Shown one piece after another: positions 24,246 to 30,592 of a DNA stretch of 42,306 nucleotides. The notes beneath the pieces were generated by a model. The model searched no databases, had not been told where the DNA came from, and worked only from the letters and a program-made list of their open reading frames with translations. How positions within the stretch are numbered: the stretch's first letter is position 1; every line of letters starts with the position of its first letter. This stretch comes from Lactococcus sp. dk101 (lineage in GTDB: Bacteria; Bacillota; Bacilli; Lactobacillales; Streptococcaceae). Location: NCBI RefSeq assembly GCF_009601055.1, contig NZ_WITI01000017.1, forward strand, positions 1 to 42,306, in the 5' to 3' direction. Both the position numbers and the translations under genes were made by a program.

Positions 24246-25456
24246 GCTCTCAACCTCGTTTCTAAGTATATTTTGTCGCTAAAGTCTTTCTTATTTTCTA
24301 GGGCCGTCCAAACGTGTTCTTCAATCGTTCCTGTCGTTTCGAATTGATAAACCGTTACTTTCCTATTTTGTCCGTTTCGATATGCTCGCCCTAAAGATTG
24401 AGCATAATCTTGATATGAATAAGTTGGTGTGTGATAGATAACGATATTCGCATACTGAAGCTCAATCCCTGCACCTCCTGCTTGATATTGAACAAGCGTA
24501 ACTGAATTATGCAAGTTATCCCAAGTATCACGAGGTGGTAAGTGTGTGCAACCTCCATTGACTTCAAATATTGTCTTTCCTTGCAATACAGATTTCAAGA
24601 AGTTCAATTCTTTTGTGTATTGATAGAAAATAATAATGTTATCTGTCGTGTTATGGGCCATTTCCTTTATGTATTCAGCCTTATCAACAATGTTTGCGAA
24701 ATATCTTAAACCTGCAGATAGTTTAGGAGGGCTATCGAATGCAATGTCATTTAATACCAAATCTTTCTCAATCGTCTTGTACTCTTTACTTTTTTCAAAG
24801 TGTACTTTGTCAAAAGTTATTTCTGGTAAGTCTAATGCCTCATGTTTACTTACTGAAACACTTATTTTCTTAAACATTCCATTTAACTCCTCTTTAAATC
24901 TAAAATCAGACACTTTTTTGACTACTCGTGATCCAAGATATAAGTCTTCGTAGATAGCGTATTTGTTCAAAAATTGTGTTTTGTTTCTTGCCATTCCGAA
25001 CATAATGAAGTAATTGATTGAGTCTTCCCAACCGTTCGCCATCGGAGTGGCAGTTAGAAGAACAAAGTGAGTTGATTGTCTTGCGAGTTTGCAAGCTGCT
25101 TTCCCACGTTGGCTTGTTGGATTTTTAATATAATGTGCTTCATCAAATATCACAAAATAGTTCCGATACTTCTCAAAGTCTTTAGAAAGCTTTCCATAAC
25201 TAAGTTGTTCAAACTCGATGTTATCTCCAACACGTTCAACTTCTCTTTTCCAGCCTCCTGCTTTAATCACAGCTGGAGGAGCTACAATAAGCAGTGGTTC
25301 TCCTCGACTGTATTTCAAGTAGTGGTGTAAACTCGTAAGTGTTTTCCCTGTTCCCGTGTCCATAGCATAGAAATAGCTTGGTGAAGCTTGTTCAAGTGCT
25401 TGCTTTTGAAAGTTGTATAATTCTATCAATCGTTCCTTTTGTTTCCTCCCAATCAT
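24242..25456 (-). CDS. SNF2-type DEAD/DEAH helicase
   Basis: The 404-aa protein carries motif I AMDTGTGKT (about 31-39), II DEAH (105-108), III LTATP (134-138) and VI QSLGRAYRNGQ near residue 360. It is a compact two-lobe superfamily 2 ATPase, common in replication modules with PrimPol and VapE proteins. It probably remodels or unwinds DNA at forks. The gene overlaps the VRR-NUC gene by about 65 nt at its 5' end. Confidence 0.88.
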   Translation of the reverse strand: MIGRKQKERLIELYNFQKQALEQASPSYFYAMDTGTGKTLTSLHHYLKYSRGEPLLIVAPPAVIKAGGWKREVERVGDNIEFEQLSYGKLSKDFEKYRNYFVIFDEAHYIKNPTSQRGKAACKLARQSTHFVLLTATPMANGWEDSINYFIMFGMARNKTQFLNKYAIYEDLYLGSRVVKKVSDFRFKEELNGMFKKISVSVSKHEALDLPEITFDKVHFEKSKEYKTIEKDLVLNDIAFDSPPKLSAGLRYFANIVDKAEYIKEMAHNTTDNIIIFYQYTKELNFLKSVLQGKTIFEVNGGCTHLPPRDTWDNLHNSVTLVQYQAGGAGIELQYANIVIYHTPTYSYQDYAQSLGRAYRNGQNRKVTVYQFETTGTIEEHVWTALENKKDFSDKIYLETRLRA

Positions 25457-25760
25457 CAGCTATGAAGGCGATTCCTCCTGCTTGCTCAATTCTTCCCAAC
25501 TGGTACCGTTGGATTTGTGTAACGCGTCCTTTTCCGTCCGGTCTTTTTACTTCAATACCAACGAAGTATCCGTTTATGCAAGCAAGTATATCTGGTGTTC
25601 CATTAGGCACTCCAGGAACGCCCCCCATAATTTTTAAAAAGTAGCACCCATTTTTTTCAAGATATTTCTTGATTTTGTTCTCAAATATTTTCTCGGCTGC
25701 TATAATCGTACCCCCACCATTTTGACAAGCAATCACCGTCCATACTGTAGATGATTTCAA
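25392..25760 (-). CDS. VRR-NUC nuclease-like protein
   Basis: The core from IFENKIKKYLEKNG to GYFVGIEVKRPDGKG (PD, then E-V-K) matches VRR-NUC domains, a PD-(D/E)XK fold that may cut branched DNA. The ATG at 25760 lies 80 nt inside the preceding gene and lacks a ribosome site. Homologues recalled start near AAEKIFEN, so the true start may be a non-ATG codon around 25703-25706 after GGTGGGGG. The function is well supported; the start is not. Confidence 0.8.
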   Translation of the reverse strand: MKSSTVWTVIACQNGGGTIIAAEKIFENKIKKYLEKNGCYFLKIMGGVPGVPNGTPDILACINGYFVGIEVKRPDGKGRVTQIQRYQLGRIEQAGGIAFIADDWEETKGTIDRIIQLSKAST

Positions 25761-25935
25761 TGTCTTGGTTGTTGTTTCTTGACTGACCTGTCATTACGAA
25801 TACATCTCCATATGTGTTGCCGTAATAGTCAATGTGGTTGTTCTTTTGTTCCATTTTGAATGTTCCTTCTCTCACTCGAGAAAAGAGTGCATCGTTGTTT
25901 GTATTAGTGCAAAATTTAATAATTAAGTCGTTCAT
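25681..25935 (-). CDS. 84-aa early phage protein
   Basis: The product MNDLIIKFCTNTNNDALFSR is beta-rich with many Asn, Asp and Tyr, and ends KWWGYDYSSRENI. No family recognised. Its ATG abuts the stop of the upstream gene, and it overlaps the VRR-NUC frame. Confidence 0.65.
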   Translation of the reverse strand: MNDLIIKFCTNTNNDALFSRVREGTFKMEQKNNHIDYYGNTYGDVFVMTGQSRNNNQDIEIIYSMDGDCLSKWWGYDYSSRENI

Positions 25936-26301
25936 TTACCGCACCTCTTTTAATAATTGAGAAATCGTTTTTGCATTCATTCTGATTTTTTCACTATCAG
26001 TTTCTTTTTCATTAGCTTGAACTAACTGTTCGATAAGCTTCATTTGGATTTCTTTTTTCCATTCTTCTAACTCATCTTGTAGATCTGCGTCCTCATAAAA
26101 TTTTGAATAATCCAGAGTCCATTCATTCTTTTCATTATTCAGGTAAATTTTTTGAGCTCGTCCAGACCTTACATCTCGCATAGCGTAGGTTTTAATTGTT
26201 CCCATTGAGATACCTTGCTTTTCAAGCTCGTTAGCTGCTTCTTTTTGGCTAACATTCTGATGCTCTTTAAAATAAATTCTCATTTTGTCAATTTTGTTCA
26301 T
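25936..26301 (-). CDS. 121-aa HTH-containing early protein
   Basis: The N-terminal part (MRIYFKEHQNVSQKEAANEL to TIKTYAMRDVRSG, about residues 7-48) looks like a winged helix-turn-helix. The C-terminus is a long charged helix. It may regulate or initiate replication. It begins directly after a 32-aa ORF. Confidence 0.7.
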   Translation of the reverse strand: MNKIDKMRIYFKEHQNVSQKEAANELEKQGISMGTIKTYAMRDVRSGRAQKIYLNNEKNEWTLDYSKFYEDADLQDELEEWKKEIQMKLIEQLVQANEKETDSEKIRMNAKTISQLLKEVR

Positions 26302-26400
26302 TTAATCCACCTCGTTAAAATATTCAACTGCTTCGTCCCAATCAATCCCCTTTTCCTCCATTATTTTCTTGATAAGTGCTTGATATGGAGAACTAATCAT
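26302..26400 (-). CDS. 32-aa early protein
   Basis: The product MISSPYQALIKKIMEEKGID continues WDEAVEYFNEVD, a short amphipathic helical protein. GGAG lies 8 nt before the ATG. The stop abuts the next ATG. An oppositely directed promoter overlaps its ribosome site and start codon. Confidence 0.6.
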   Translation of the reverse strand: MISSPYQALIKKIMEEKGIDWDEAVEYFNEVD

Positions 26401-26408
26401 GATATAAT
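26380..26408 (+). promoter_or_regulatory. Rightward promoter over the 32-aa ORF start
   Basis: TTGATA (26380-26385), a 17-nt spacer and perfect TATAAT (26403-26408) with extended-10 TG at 26400-26401. This is one of the strongest promoter matches in the window. Confidence 0.75.
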
Positions 26409-26414
26409 CTCCTT

Positions 26415-26455
26415 AGATATTTTTCTGAAGTCCTGTTTCCGCAGGGCTTTTTTAT
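26415..26455 (+). ncRNA. Putative ~40-nt antisense RNA
   Basis: The predicted RNA holds about 14 nt and a hairpin AAGTCCTG-loop-CAGGGCTT (8 bp, one G-U) with a T run. It is complementary to the leader between the HTH gene stop and the 32-aa ORF ribosome site. No ORF is present. Confidence 0.6.
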
Positions 26456-26670
26456 TTGTTTTCATCAGACTGCTGTTTGTAATCAAAGAATTCTCCAGGA
26501 GTAATTCCTAGATATTTGCATAAAATTTCTAATGTATTGAAATCAATTCTAGTCGCTCGATTGTATTTAAGAGATGTTAGAGTTGTTCTAGATAATCCCG
26601 TTTCTTTTGAAACTACCGATATTTTTGTACTTCTTTCAGCCATTAAGACCCAAAAGTTATTTTTTAACAT
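26452..26670 (-). CDS. Small XRE/Cro-type HTH regulator
   Basis: The 72-aa protein has a single HTH domain (ISVVSKETGLSRTTLTSLKY, then FNTLEILCKYLGITPGEFF) of the YozG/Cro type. AGAGGTAATAG precedes the ATG. It is an early-operon gene and may control early or host transcription. The rightward RNA hairpin ends at its stop codon. Confidence 0.8.
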   Translation of the reverse strand: MLKNNFWVLMAERSTKISVVSKETGLSRTTLTSLKYNRATRIDFNTLEILCKYLGITPGEFFDYKQQSDENK

Positions 26671-26727
26671 CTATTACCTCTTTTCATTCTTTTTTTGTAA
26701 AATTTTCTTCAACTTTACTAACCATTT

Positions 26728-26838
26728 TTACCTGACTACTGCTTGTAGCCTGTGGGCAATTCTAAGAACTGCCCTTCTATTCTTCGTCTTGAAATCCATG
26801 TAGATTTCGCCTGTCTCGGGGTCAACTATTCTGTACAT
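26728..26838 (-). CDS. 36-aa basic protein
   Basis: The product MYRIVDPETGEIYMDFKTKN ends RRAVLRIAHRLQAVVR, a basic C-terminal helix. AAAGGGG lies 9 nt before the ATG, a convincing site. Its ribosome site overlaps the -35 of a rightward promoter. Within the coding sequence GGGCA/TGCCC arms form a hairpin. Function unknown. Confidence 0.6.
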   Translation of the reverse strand: MYRIVDPETGEIYMDFKTKNRRAVLRIAHRLQAVVR

Positions 26839-26851
26839 ATTCAGTTGCCCC

Positions 26852-26880
26852 TTTCTAATTCGTTCAGGTTGTGGTATAAT
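26852..26880 (+). promoter_or_regulatory. Rightward extended -10 promoter
   Basis: Perfect TATAAT (26875-26880) with TG at 26872-26873; the -35 TTTCTA (26852-26857) is weak. It sits over the ribosome site of the leftward 36-aa gene. Confidence 0.6.
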
Positions 26881-26886
26881 GAGTTA

Positions 26887-26941
26887 TTCTCTTTAGAATT
26901 TGCGTCTAAAGTAATCGTCCTGTTGCAACAGGACTTTTTTT
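26887..26941 (+). ncRNA. Putative ~55-nt two-hairpin RNA
   Basis: Two stems lie in tandem: CTTTAGA/TCTAAAG (26891-26897, 26905-26911), then GTCCTG/CAGGAC within a perfect palindrome (26917-26934) followed by T7. It is antisense to the leader of the 36-aa gene. Confidence 0.6.
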
Positions 26942-26950
26942 ATTGACTTA

Positions 26951-26959
26951 TGGTATAAT
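26951..26959 (+). promoter_or_regulatory. Rightward extended -10 promoter, second tandem unit
   Basis: TGGTATAAT directly follows the terminator of the previous unit. No clear -35 at 16-18 nt. Confidence 0.5.
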
Positions 26960-26965
26960 AACCAT

Positions 26966-27017
26966 AGGACTCTCAAAGACCTACACCTGGACTCGCCTTC
27001 GTGGCGAGTCTTTTTTA
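26966..27017 (+). ncRNA. Putative ~50-nt hairpin RNA, second tandem unit
   Basis: The RNA ends in GACTCGCC-TTCGT-GGCGAGTC (26990-27010) and six T, a very stable terminator. GGACTC occurs twice, at 26967-26972 and 26989-26994, so an alternative pairing could exist. The rest of 27018-27170 holds no convincing gene; a possible 21-aa leftward ORF is discussed under rejected items. Confidence 0.55.
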
Positions 27018-27170
27018 TTTCGTCATGTACCGCATAAATGATACGAAGCTAAGAAACTTATGGTCTCTTTTACCATTTGAAACAATTCAAAGCTTCATAT
27101 CAGGGTACTCTGTGACGACTTTTCCAGTTGTCGTCGTGTATTGGTTCATCATTTTACTTTGTTTCCTTTT

Positions 27171-27359
27171 CTATCTGAATTCATCTAAGCTGATGTCTAA
27201 TGCATCCGCGATTTTGACCATAGTTAGCCAACGTGGGTTTTCAGAATTTCTTTTTTTTATTTGATAAATTTGTTGAGCACCAAGTCCTGTAATTTTCCCA
27301 AGTTCATACTCGGTCATATTTTTTTCAATAAGTTTCGATTTTATCGTCGACCACAACAT
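27171..27359 (-). CDS. 62-aa XRE-type HTH regulator
   Basis: The product has a complete small HTH domain: MTEYELGKITGLGAQQIYQIKKR, then LTMVKIADALDISLDEF. AAGGA precedes the ATG. It lies divergent from the rightward DUF2188 gene, so it could control that promoter or early leftward genes. Confidence 0.8.
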   Translation of the reverse strand: MLWSTIKSKLIEKNMTEYELGKITGLGAQQIYQIKKRNSENPRWLTMVKIADALDISLDEFR

Positions 27360-27414
27360 TTAGTATTCCTTTCTTATTTTTTATATATTCAAACACAATA
27401 TATAGCATTTTATG

Positions 27415-27443
27415 TTGACTAAAACTGTTCTTAGCAGTATAAT
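27415..27443 (+). promoter_or_regulatory. Near-consensus rightward promoter of the DUF2188 gene
   Basis: TTGACT (27415-27420), a 17-nt spacer and perfect TATAAT (27438-27443). The leader to the ATG is about 75 nt. Confidence 0.8.
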
Positions 27444-27525
27444 ATAGTTAATGAAATTCAGGTTAAAATTGTTAATACCAACTAACATCCTCCTGACTTC
27501 CAAAAATTAATGAAAGGAGAGTTTT

Positions 27526-27753
27526 ATGCCAGGTAAAAATCAACATGTCGTCCCAGATGGTAATGGCGGATGGAATGTTAAAGGGGCTGGTAACTCAAAA
27601 GCTACCTCAAACTTTAAAACCCAAGCGGAAGCCATTAATAAAGCAATCAGTATTTCTCAAAATCAACAATCTGAAATGTTTATACATGGTCGTAATGGTC
27701 AAATCCGTGAACGAAATAGTTATGGCAACGACCCCTTCCCTCCAAAAGGTTAA
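27526..27753 (+). CDS. DUF2188 protein, autonomous rightward gene
   Basis: The 75-aa protein has all landmarks of DUF2188: HVVPDGNGGWNVKGAGNSKA, a TQAEAINKAI helix, and the conserved end IHGRNGQIRERNSYGNDPFP. AAAGGAG lies 6-7 nt before the ATG and the promoter is almost consensus. It is transcribed against the early operon and ends by overlapping the stop of the leftward 102-aa gene. The family is widespread in bacteria and phages without known function. In a lysogen it could be expressed while leftward genes are repressed. Confidence 0.9.
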   Translation: MPGKNQHVVPDGNGGWNVKGAGNSKATSNFKTQAEAINKAISISQNQQSEMFIHGRNGQIRERNSYGNDPFPPKG

Positions 27754-28058
27754 CAATTACTTTTTGGCTTAATCCTAATCCTATAACCTCGTTCTGGTTC
27801 AACTGTTCCCGCAGTGATCTTAGCAATGGTTTTAGGATTTTTTTCTTCTGTTTCAATAATTAGTTCTTTAAACTTTGAAAAGTCTATCTTTTCTTCTACC
27901 CCATCAATATCTACCCAGGGCGCATCTAGTGTGATGCGTCTTTTTGATATACAAAAGCACCATTTGAAAATATTTATTTGAATCCAAGACTCAACAATAT
28001 TTTCGATTGTTCCATCATATTTTTCTAATCCATAGTTAGTGATATAATGATGTATCAT
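27750..28058 (-). CDS. 102-aa early phage protein
   Basis: The product MIHHYITNYGLEKYDGTIEN is beta-rich with WCFCISKRRITLDAPWVDID in the middle and a basic end GYRIRIKPKSNC. No family recognised. AAGGAGAGA precedes the ATG. It is convergent with the DUF2188 gene. Confidence 0.65.
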   Translation of the reverse strand: MIHHYITNYGLEKYDGTIENIVESWIQINIFKWCFCISKRRITLDAPWVDIDGVEEKIDFSKFKELIIETEEKNPKTIAKITAGTVEPERGYRIRIKPKSNC

Positions 28059-28087
28059 TTCTCTCTCCTTAAAATAGTTCCAGCTGG

Positions 28088-28876
28088 TTAGGCAACATCT
28101 TCGATTTCAACGACTGGTAAATAGCCAGCTGTTTTTAGTTTGCGGTAAAGGAATTCTCGGCCCTTCTGTGTCCATGTCGTAGTAATGTTAGTACGAACGT
28201 GGCCACTTTTATCAGTAAATGAATGAGTACGGCTCTTGATAAATCCTTTAGCTTGGTACTTGCTGTACAAAATCCATTGACTGTTTACTTTGCGTTGAAT
28301 GCGTAGGCTTGAAAGTAACTTGTTAAACGTTGGTGCGCCCATTCCATAATCTTGAGCAATTTGAGTGATCAACACATCATCTTTGCTTTCAAAAATCAAA
28401 TCAAGGTAGCGAGTGCGTTCAGTTGCTTCAGCAAGTTCGATATTAAGCTGACTGTTTTCTTTTTCAAGTTCCAGCCGTGCTTGTTGCTCGTCTTTAAGCT
28501 GTGTAGCAAGTTGAATGATGAAGTCTGGACTAGTTAGTGTCTTTTCGATAACCTCGCTTGTCATATAAGCTCCATGCTTGCGGATTGTTGGAAGGACTTC
28601 ATGAGTGATCCAGCGTTTAAATGGTTTAGTTTCCTTTTTCTTACTTCCAATGATTGCTTCGTAAAGTCCGCTTTCATTGATTAGAGTTGACTTCATATTC
28701 ATACCCGACAATTTGTCGGTCATGATATCTTCTTTATCCAATCGTCTAGTCATTGCTTGCGTATCTGAATACTCAAGAATATCAGCAACATCTTTTGCAA
28801 CAAACCAAGGCTCTTTTTCAATTAGTACTGTTCGCACTTGTAAATGTTCAAAACTAAAGTTTTGTAATTCGTTCAT
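28088..28876 (-). CDS. Phage antirepressor, Bro-N plus C-terminal ANT domain
   Basis: The 262-aa protein has an N-terminal Bro-N domain (FSFEHLQVRTVLIEKEPWFVAKDVADIL, with GLYEAIIGSKK and FKRWITHEVLPTIRKHG) and a C-terminal KilA/ANT-like DNA-binding domain (QIAQDYGMGAPTFNKLLSSL, ending KGREFLYRKLKTAGYLP). Such proteins counter CI-type repressors or act in early control. The ATG at 28876 follows GTAGGAAAAAC; the longer open frame has no site. Confidence 0.9.
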   Translation of the reverse strand: MNELQNFSFEHLQVRTVLIEKEPWFVAKDVADILEYSDTQAMTRRLDKEDIMTDKLSGMNMKSTLINESGLYEAIIGSKKKETKPFKRWITHEVLPTIRKHGAYMTSEVIEKTLTSPDFIIQLATQLKDEQQARLELEKENSQLNIELAEATERTRYLDLIFESKDDVLITQIAQDYGMGAPTFNKLLSSLRIQRKVNSQWILYSKYQAKGFIKSRTHSFTDKSGHVRTNITTTWTQKGREFLYRKLKTAGYLPVVEIEDVA

Positions 28877-28886
28877 TTTGTTTTTC

Positions 28887-29108
28887 CTACTTTCTATTTT
28901 TTGAGAATAAATCCCAATTATGAGACCACCACTCAATGACTGGGTCTCTTGGATAACGTTCTTCGCTTCCCACATATACTTTTGGGAAACTAGCAATAGA
29001 TGCTACGTTATCTTTAAACCAATTCTCACTAACTCCAATCAGTTCTGCTACTTCCTTACGATACATATTCAAAGGATATAGGTCATCGCTGTTTCGTTTC
29101 CTTGTCAT
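28887..29108 (-). CDS. Excisionase-like/MerR-type small DNA-binding protein
   Basis: The protein of about 73 aa has a winged-helix pattern, MYRKEVAELIGVSENWFKDN, with the tail DPVIEWWSHNWDLF. It is placed early after the switch, as Xis or a Cro auxiliary would be. The ATG at 29108 follows AAGGAG; the frame from 29138 lacks a site. Confidence 0.65.
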   Translation of the reverse strand: MTRKRNSDDLYPLNMYRKEVAELIGVSENWFKDNVASIASFPKVYVGSEERYPRDPVIEWWSHNWDLFSKNRK

Positions 29109-29340
29109 ATGCTTGCTCCTTGCTTTTCCGAAGTTCATCTAACTTATCACGAGTAATTCTTTTGTCGTTCATAATCACAGACATCATTAAGCTATGCTTG
29201 TGACCTGGGCTTGAATTGTGAAGCATAAGATTAAAAGCCTCTTTACTCATTTGATATTCGCTCGCAAGCGTTTCTTGTCTAATTCCTGTTAAATCTAACC
29301 ACTCAAGAATTAATTTACCTGCAATGCTTGATTGTGGCAT
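29083..29340 (-). CDS. First lytic gene, Cro/Mor-position HTH-like protein
   Basis: The 85-aa protein (MPQSSIAGKLILEWLDLTGI) contains RQETLASEYQMSKEAFNLML, an HTH-like pair of helices. It is the first gene read from the leftward switch promoter. That position belongs to Cro or Mor, but sequence alone does not prove the role. The ATG at 29340 follows AAAGGAG; an in-frame extension to 29421 lacks a site. Confidence 0.7.
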   Translation of the reverse strand: MPQSSIAGKLILEWLDLTGIRQETLASEYQMSKEAFNLMLHNSSPGHKHSLMMSVIMNDKRITRDKLDELRKSKEQAYDKETKQR

Positions 29341-29528
29341 AATTCTCCTTTCTGCCCGTAGGCTTATTAATTTCAACAGATACTTGTCGCGGGGTTTACG
29401 CAACGTACCCACACTCTGCACAAGCCCGAAACGTTACGAATTACTCGGTCAAATGCTGTGTTTGTTCTCTGATTATTTCTAATTAAGAAACGAATTAAGT
29501 TTTAAATTAATTATTTTTGTAATTATGC

Positions 29529-29557
29529 TTGACATTTTTATTAAAAAACATTAAAAT
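29529..29557 (+). promoter_or_regulatory. Rightward (lysogenic) switch promoter
   Basis: TTGACA (29529-29534), 17-nt spacer, TAAAAT (29552-29557). Operator copy 1 (29538-29553) fills the spacer. It would give cI a leader of about 190 nt. Confidence 0.7.
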
Positions 29558-29725
29558 GAAAGCATAGTTAAAAGCCTTAAAAAATACTTGATAAACTTGC
29601 TTGGCGGCTCTGTTTAAAGATTTTCGTAGGGTGCTTTTGTTAACTAAAATCTTAACTCATTTCTACAAGACTTATTATACTAATGTTTTTTAATAAAGTC
29701 AAGAGATTATTATTAAAAAACATTA
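29538..29725. repeat. Three identical 16-bp operators
   Basis: TTATTAAAAAACATTA occurs at 29538-29553 (plus), 29681-29696 (minus) and 29710-29725 (plus). Copies 1 and 2 lie in the spacers of the two switch promoters; copy 3 lies between the leftward promoter and the cI ribosome site. They are the probable binding sites of the cI-like repressor. Copies 2 and 3 are 13 bp apart in opposite orientation and copy 1 is 127 bp away. Confidence 0.8.
29674..29702 (-). promoter_or_regulatory. Leftward (lytic) switch promoter
   Basis: TTGACT (29697-29702), 17-nt spacer, perfect TATAAT (29674-29679). Operator copy 2 fills the spacer. The leader to the first lytic gene is about 325 nt and contains no convincing ORF. 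Confidence 0.8.
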
Positions 29726-29758
29726 AATATTTTCTTGTATCTTTTTGGAGGTACATAA

Positions 29759-30085
29759 ATGACTGTTTACGACCGCGTTAAATTTCTTTTAGATAAAAGG
29801 AAAATGACTATTAGCGAATTCGAAGAAAGATTTGGTCTTTCTCAAAATACAACTTATCGATGGAAGAAAAACATTCCAAATGGTGCTACACTTGAAAAAT
29901 TAGCAACTTATTTTGGAACCTCGACAGACTACTTAATTGGGTTAACAGACTCACCATTTAATGAAAAAGATGTAGACCGCATGCTTGGGGGAGCAGAGGC
30001 TTATGATGGTAAACCAATGTCTGAACACGATAAAGAAGTTATAAAAGCAATGATAAAGGCTTACATGGAGTCTAAGCCGGAATAA
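29759..30085 (+). CDS. CI-like repressor, HTH only
   Basis: The 108-aa protein has one XRE domain (MTISEFEERFGLSQNTTYRWKK, then LATYFGTSTDYLIGLTDSP) and a short C-terminal helix. It lacks the S24/LexA self-cleavage domain. The following gene encodes a metalloprotease, so this is the ImmR/ImmA-type arrangement, in which the protease destroys the repressor. TTTTTGGAGG precedes the ATG. It likely binds the three 16-bp operators. Confidence 0.88.
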   Translation: MTVYDRVKFLLDKRKMTISEFEERFGLSQNTTYRWKKNIPNGATLEKLATYFGTSTDYLIGLTDSPFNEKDVDRMLGGAEAYDGKPMSEHDKEVIKAMIKAYMESKPE

Positions 30086-30107
30086 TTTAAATCATGACAG
30101 GAGATTT

Positions 30108-30542
30108 ATGAATTATAAAGAAATTTTAGATGAAATAGGAGTAAAATTACAATTTTCTCCTTGTCATCTAGATGGCGGTGGGTTTTATATTCCCAGTGCC
30201 TATGAATTCGGAGAAAATGGGGTTATAATTGTTGATGGCTTTCTTGAGAGCTCTGAAGACATTGAATTAGTGGTACTTCATGAATGTGGCCATGTAATTG
30301 AAGGAACTTTGCTCACAAAACTTAGTTCACCTCAATTACACATAATCAATGAAGTTAAGGCAAATAGATTTATGATTAGAAACAAAGCGGAAGATTATTT
30401 AAGTGAGATTGAATATCAAGTTGCTTATTTTACTCCAGAACGTTTTTTAAACAGATTTAGACTTTCAGTTCAAGAATTTTATGACATTGCAGAGCAGGAG
30501 ATGAAATTTATAATAGCTGAACACAGAATGGAACTAACTTAA
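30108..30542 (+). CDS. ImmA/IrrE-family metallopeptidase
   Basis: The 144-aa protein carries the zinc motif VVLHECGHVIEG (His58, Glu59, His62) and a later NEVKANRFMI that can give the third ligand. This is the COG2856 fold. It is the likely derepressor that cleaves the adjacent HTH repressor under stress signals. The gene follows the repressor by 22 nt with AGGAG before the ATG. Confidence 0.88.
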   Translation: MNYKEILDEIGVKLQFSPCHLDGGGFYIPSAYEFGENGVIIVDGFLESSEDIELVVLHECGHVIEGTLLTKLSSPQLHIINEVKANRFMIRNKAEDYLSEIEYQVAYFTPERFLNRFRLSVQEFYDIAEQEMKFIIAEHRMELT

Positions 30543-30592
30543 AAATATGTGCAATCCTTGATTCACGTTAAAAGCTAGGTAGGAAGTATTTT

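Noticed and set aside
26943-26959. TTGACT next to TATAAT as a full promoter
   Set aside because: The spacer would be only 5 nt; only the extended -10 can be used.
27087-27152. Leftward 21-aa ORF (MMNQYTTTTGKVVTEYPDMKL minus one residue beyond 20: short polar peptide) with a moderate AAGGA site
   Set aside because: Too short and without conserved features to call; noted only because it lies below the two hairpin RNA units.
27001-27264. Rightward 87-aa hydrophobic ORF
   Set aside because: No ribosome site, starts inside a terminator and overlaps the real leftward HTH gene.
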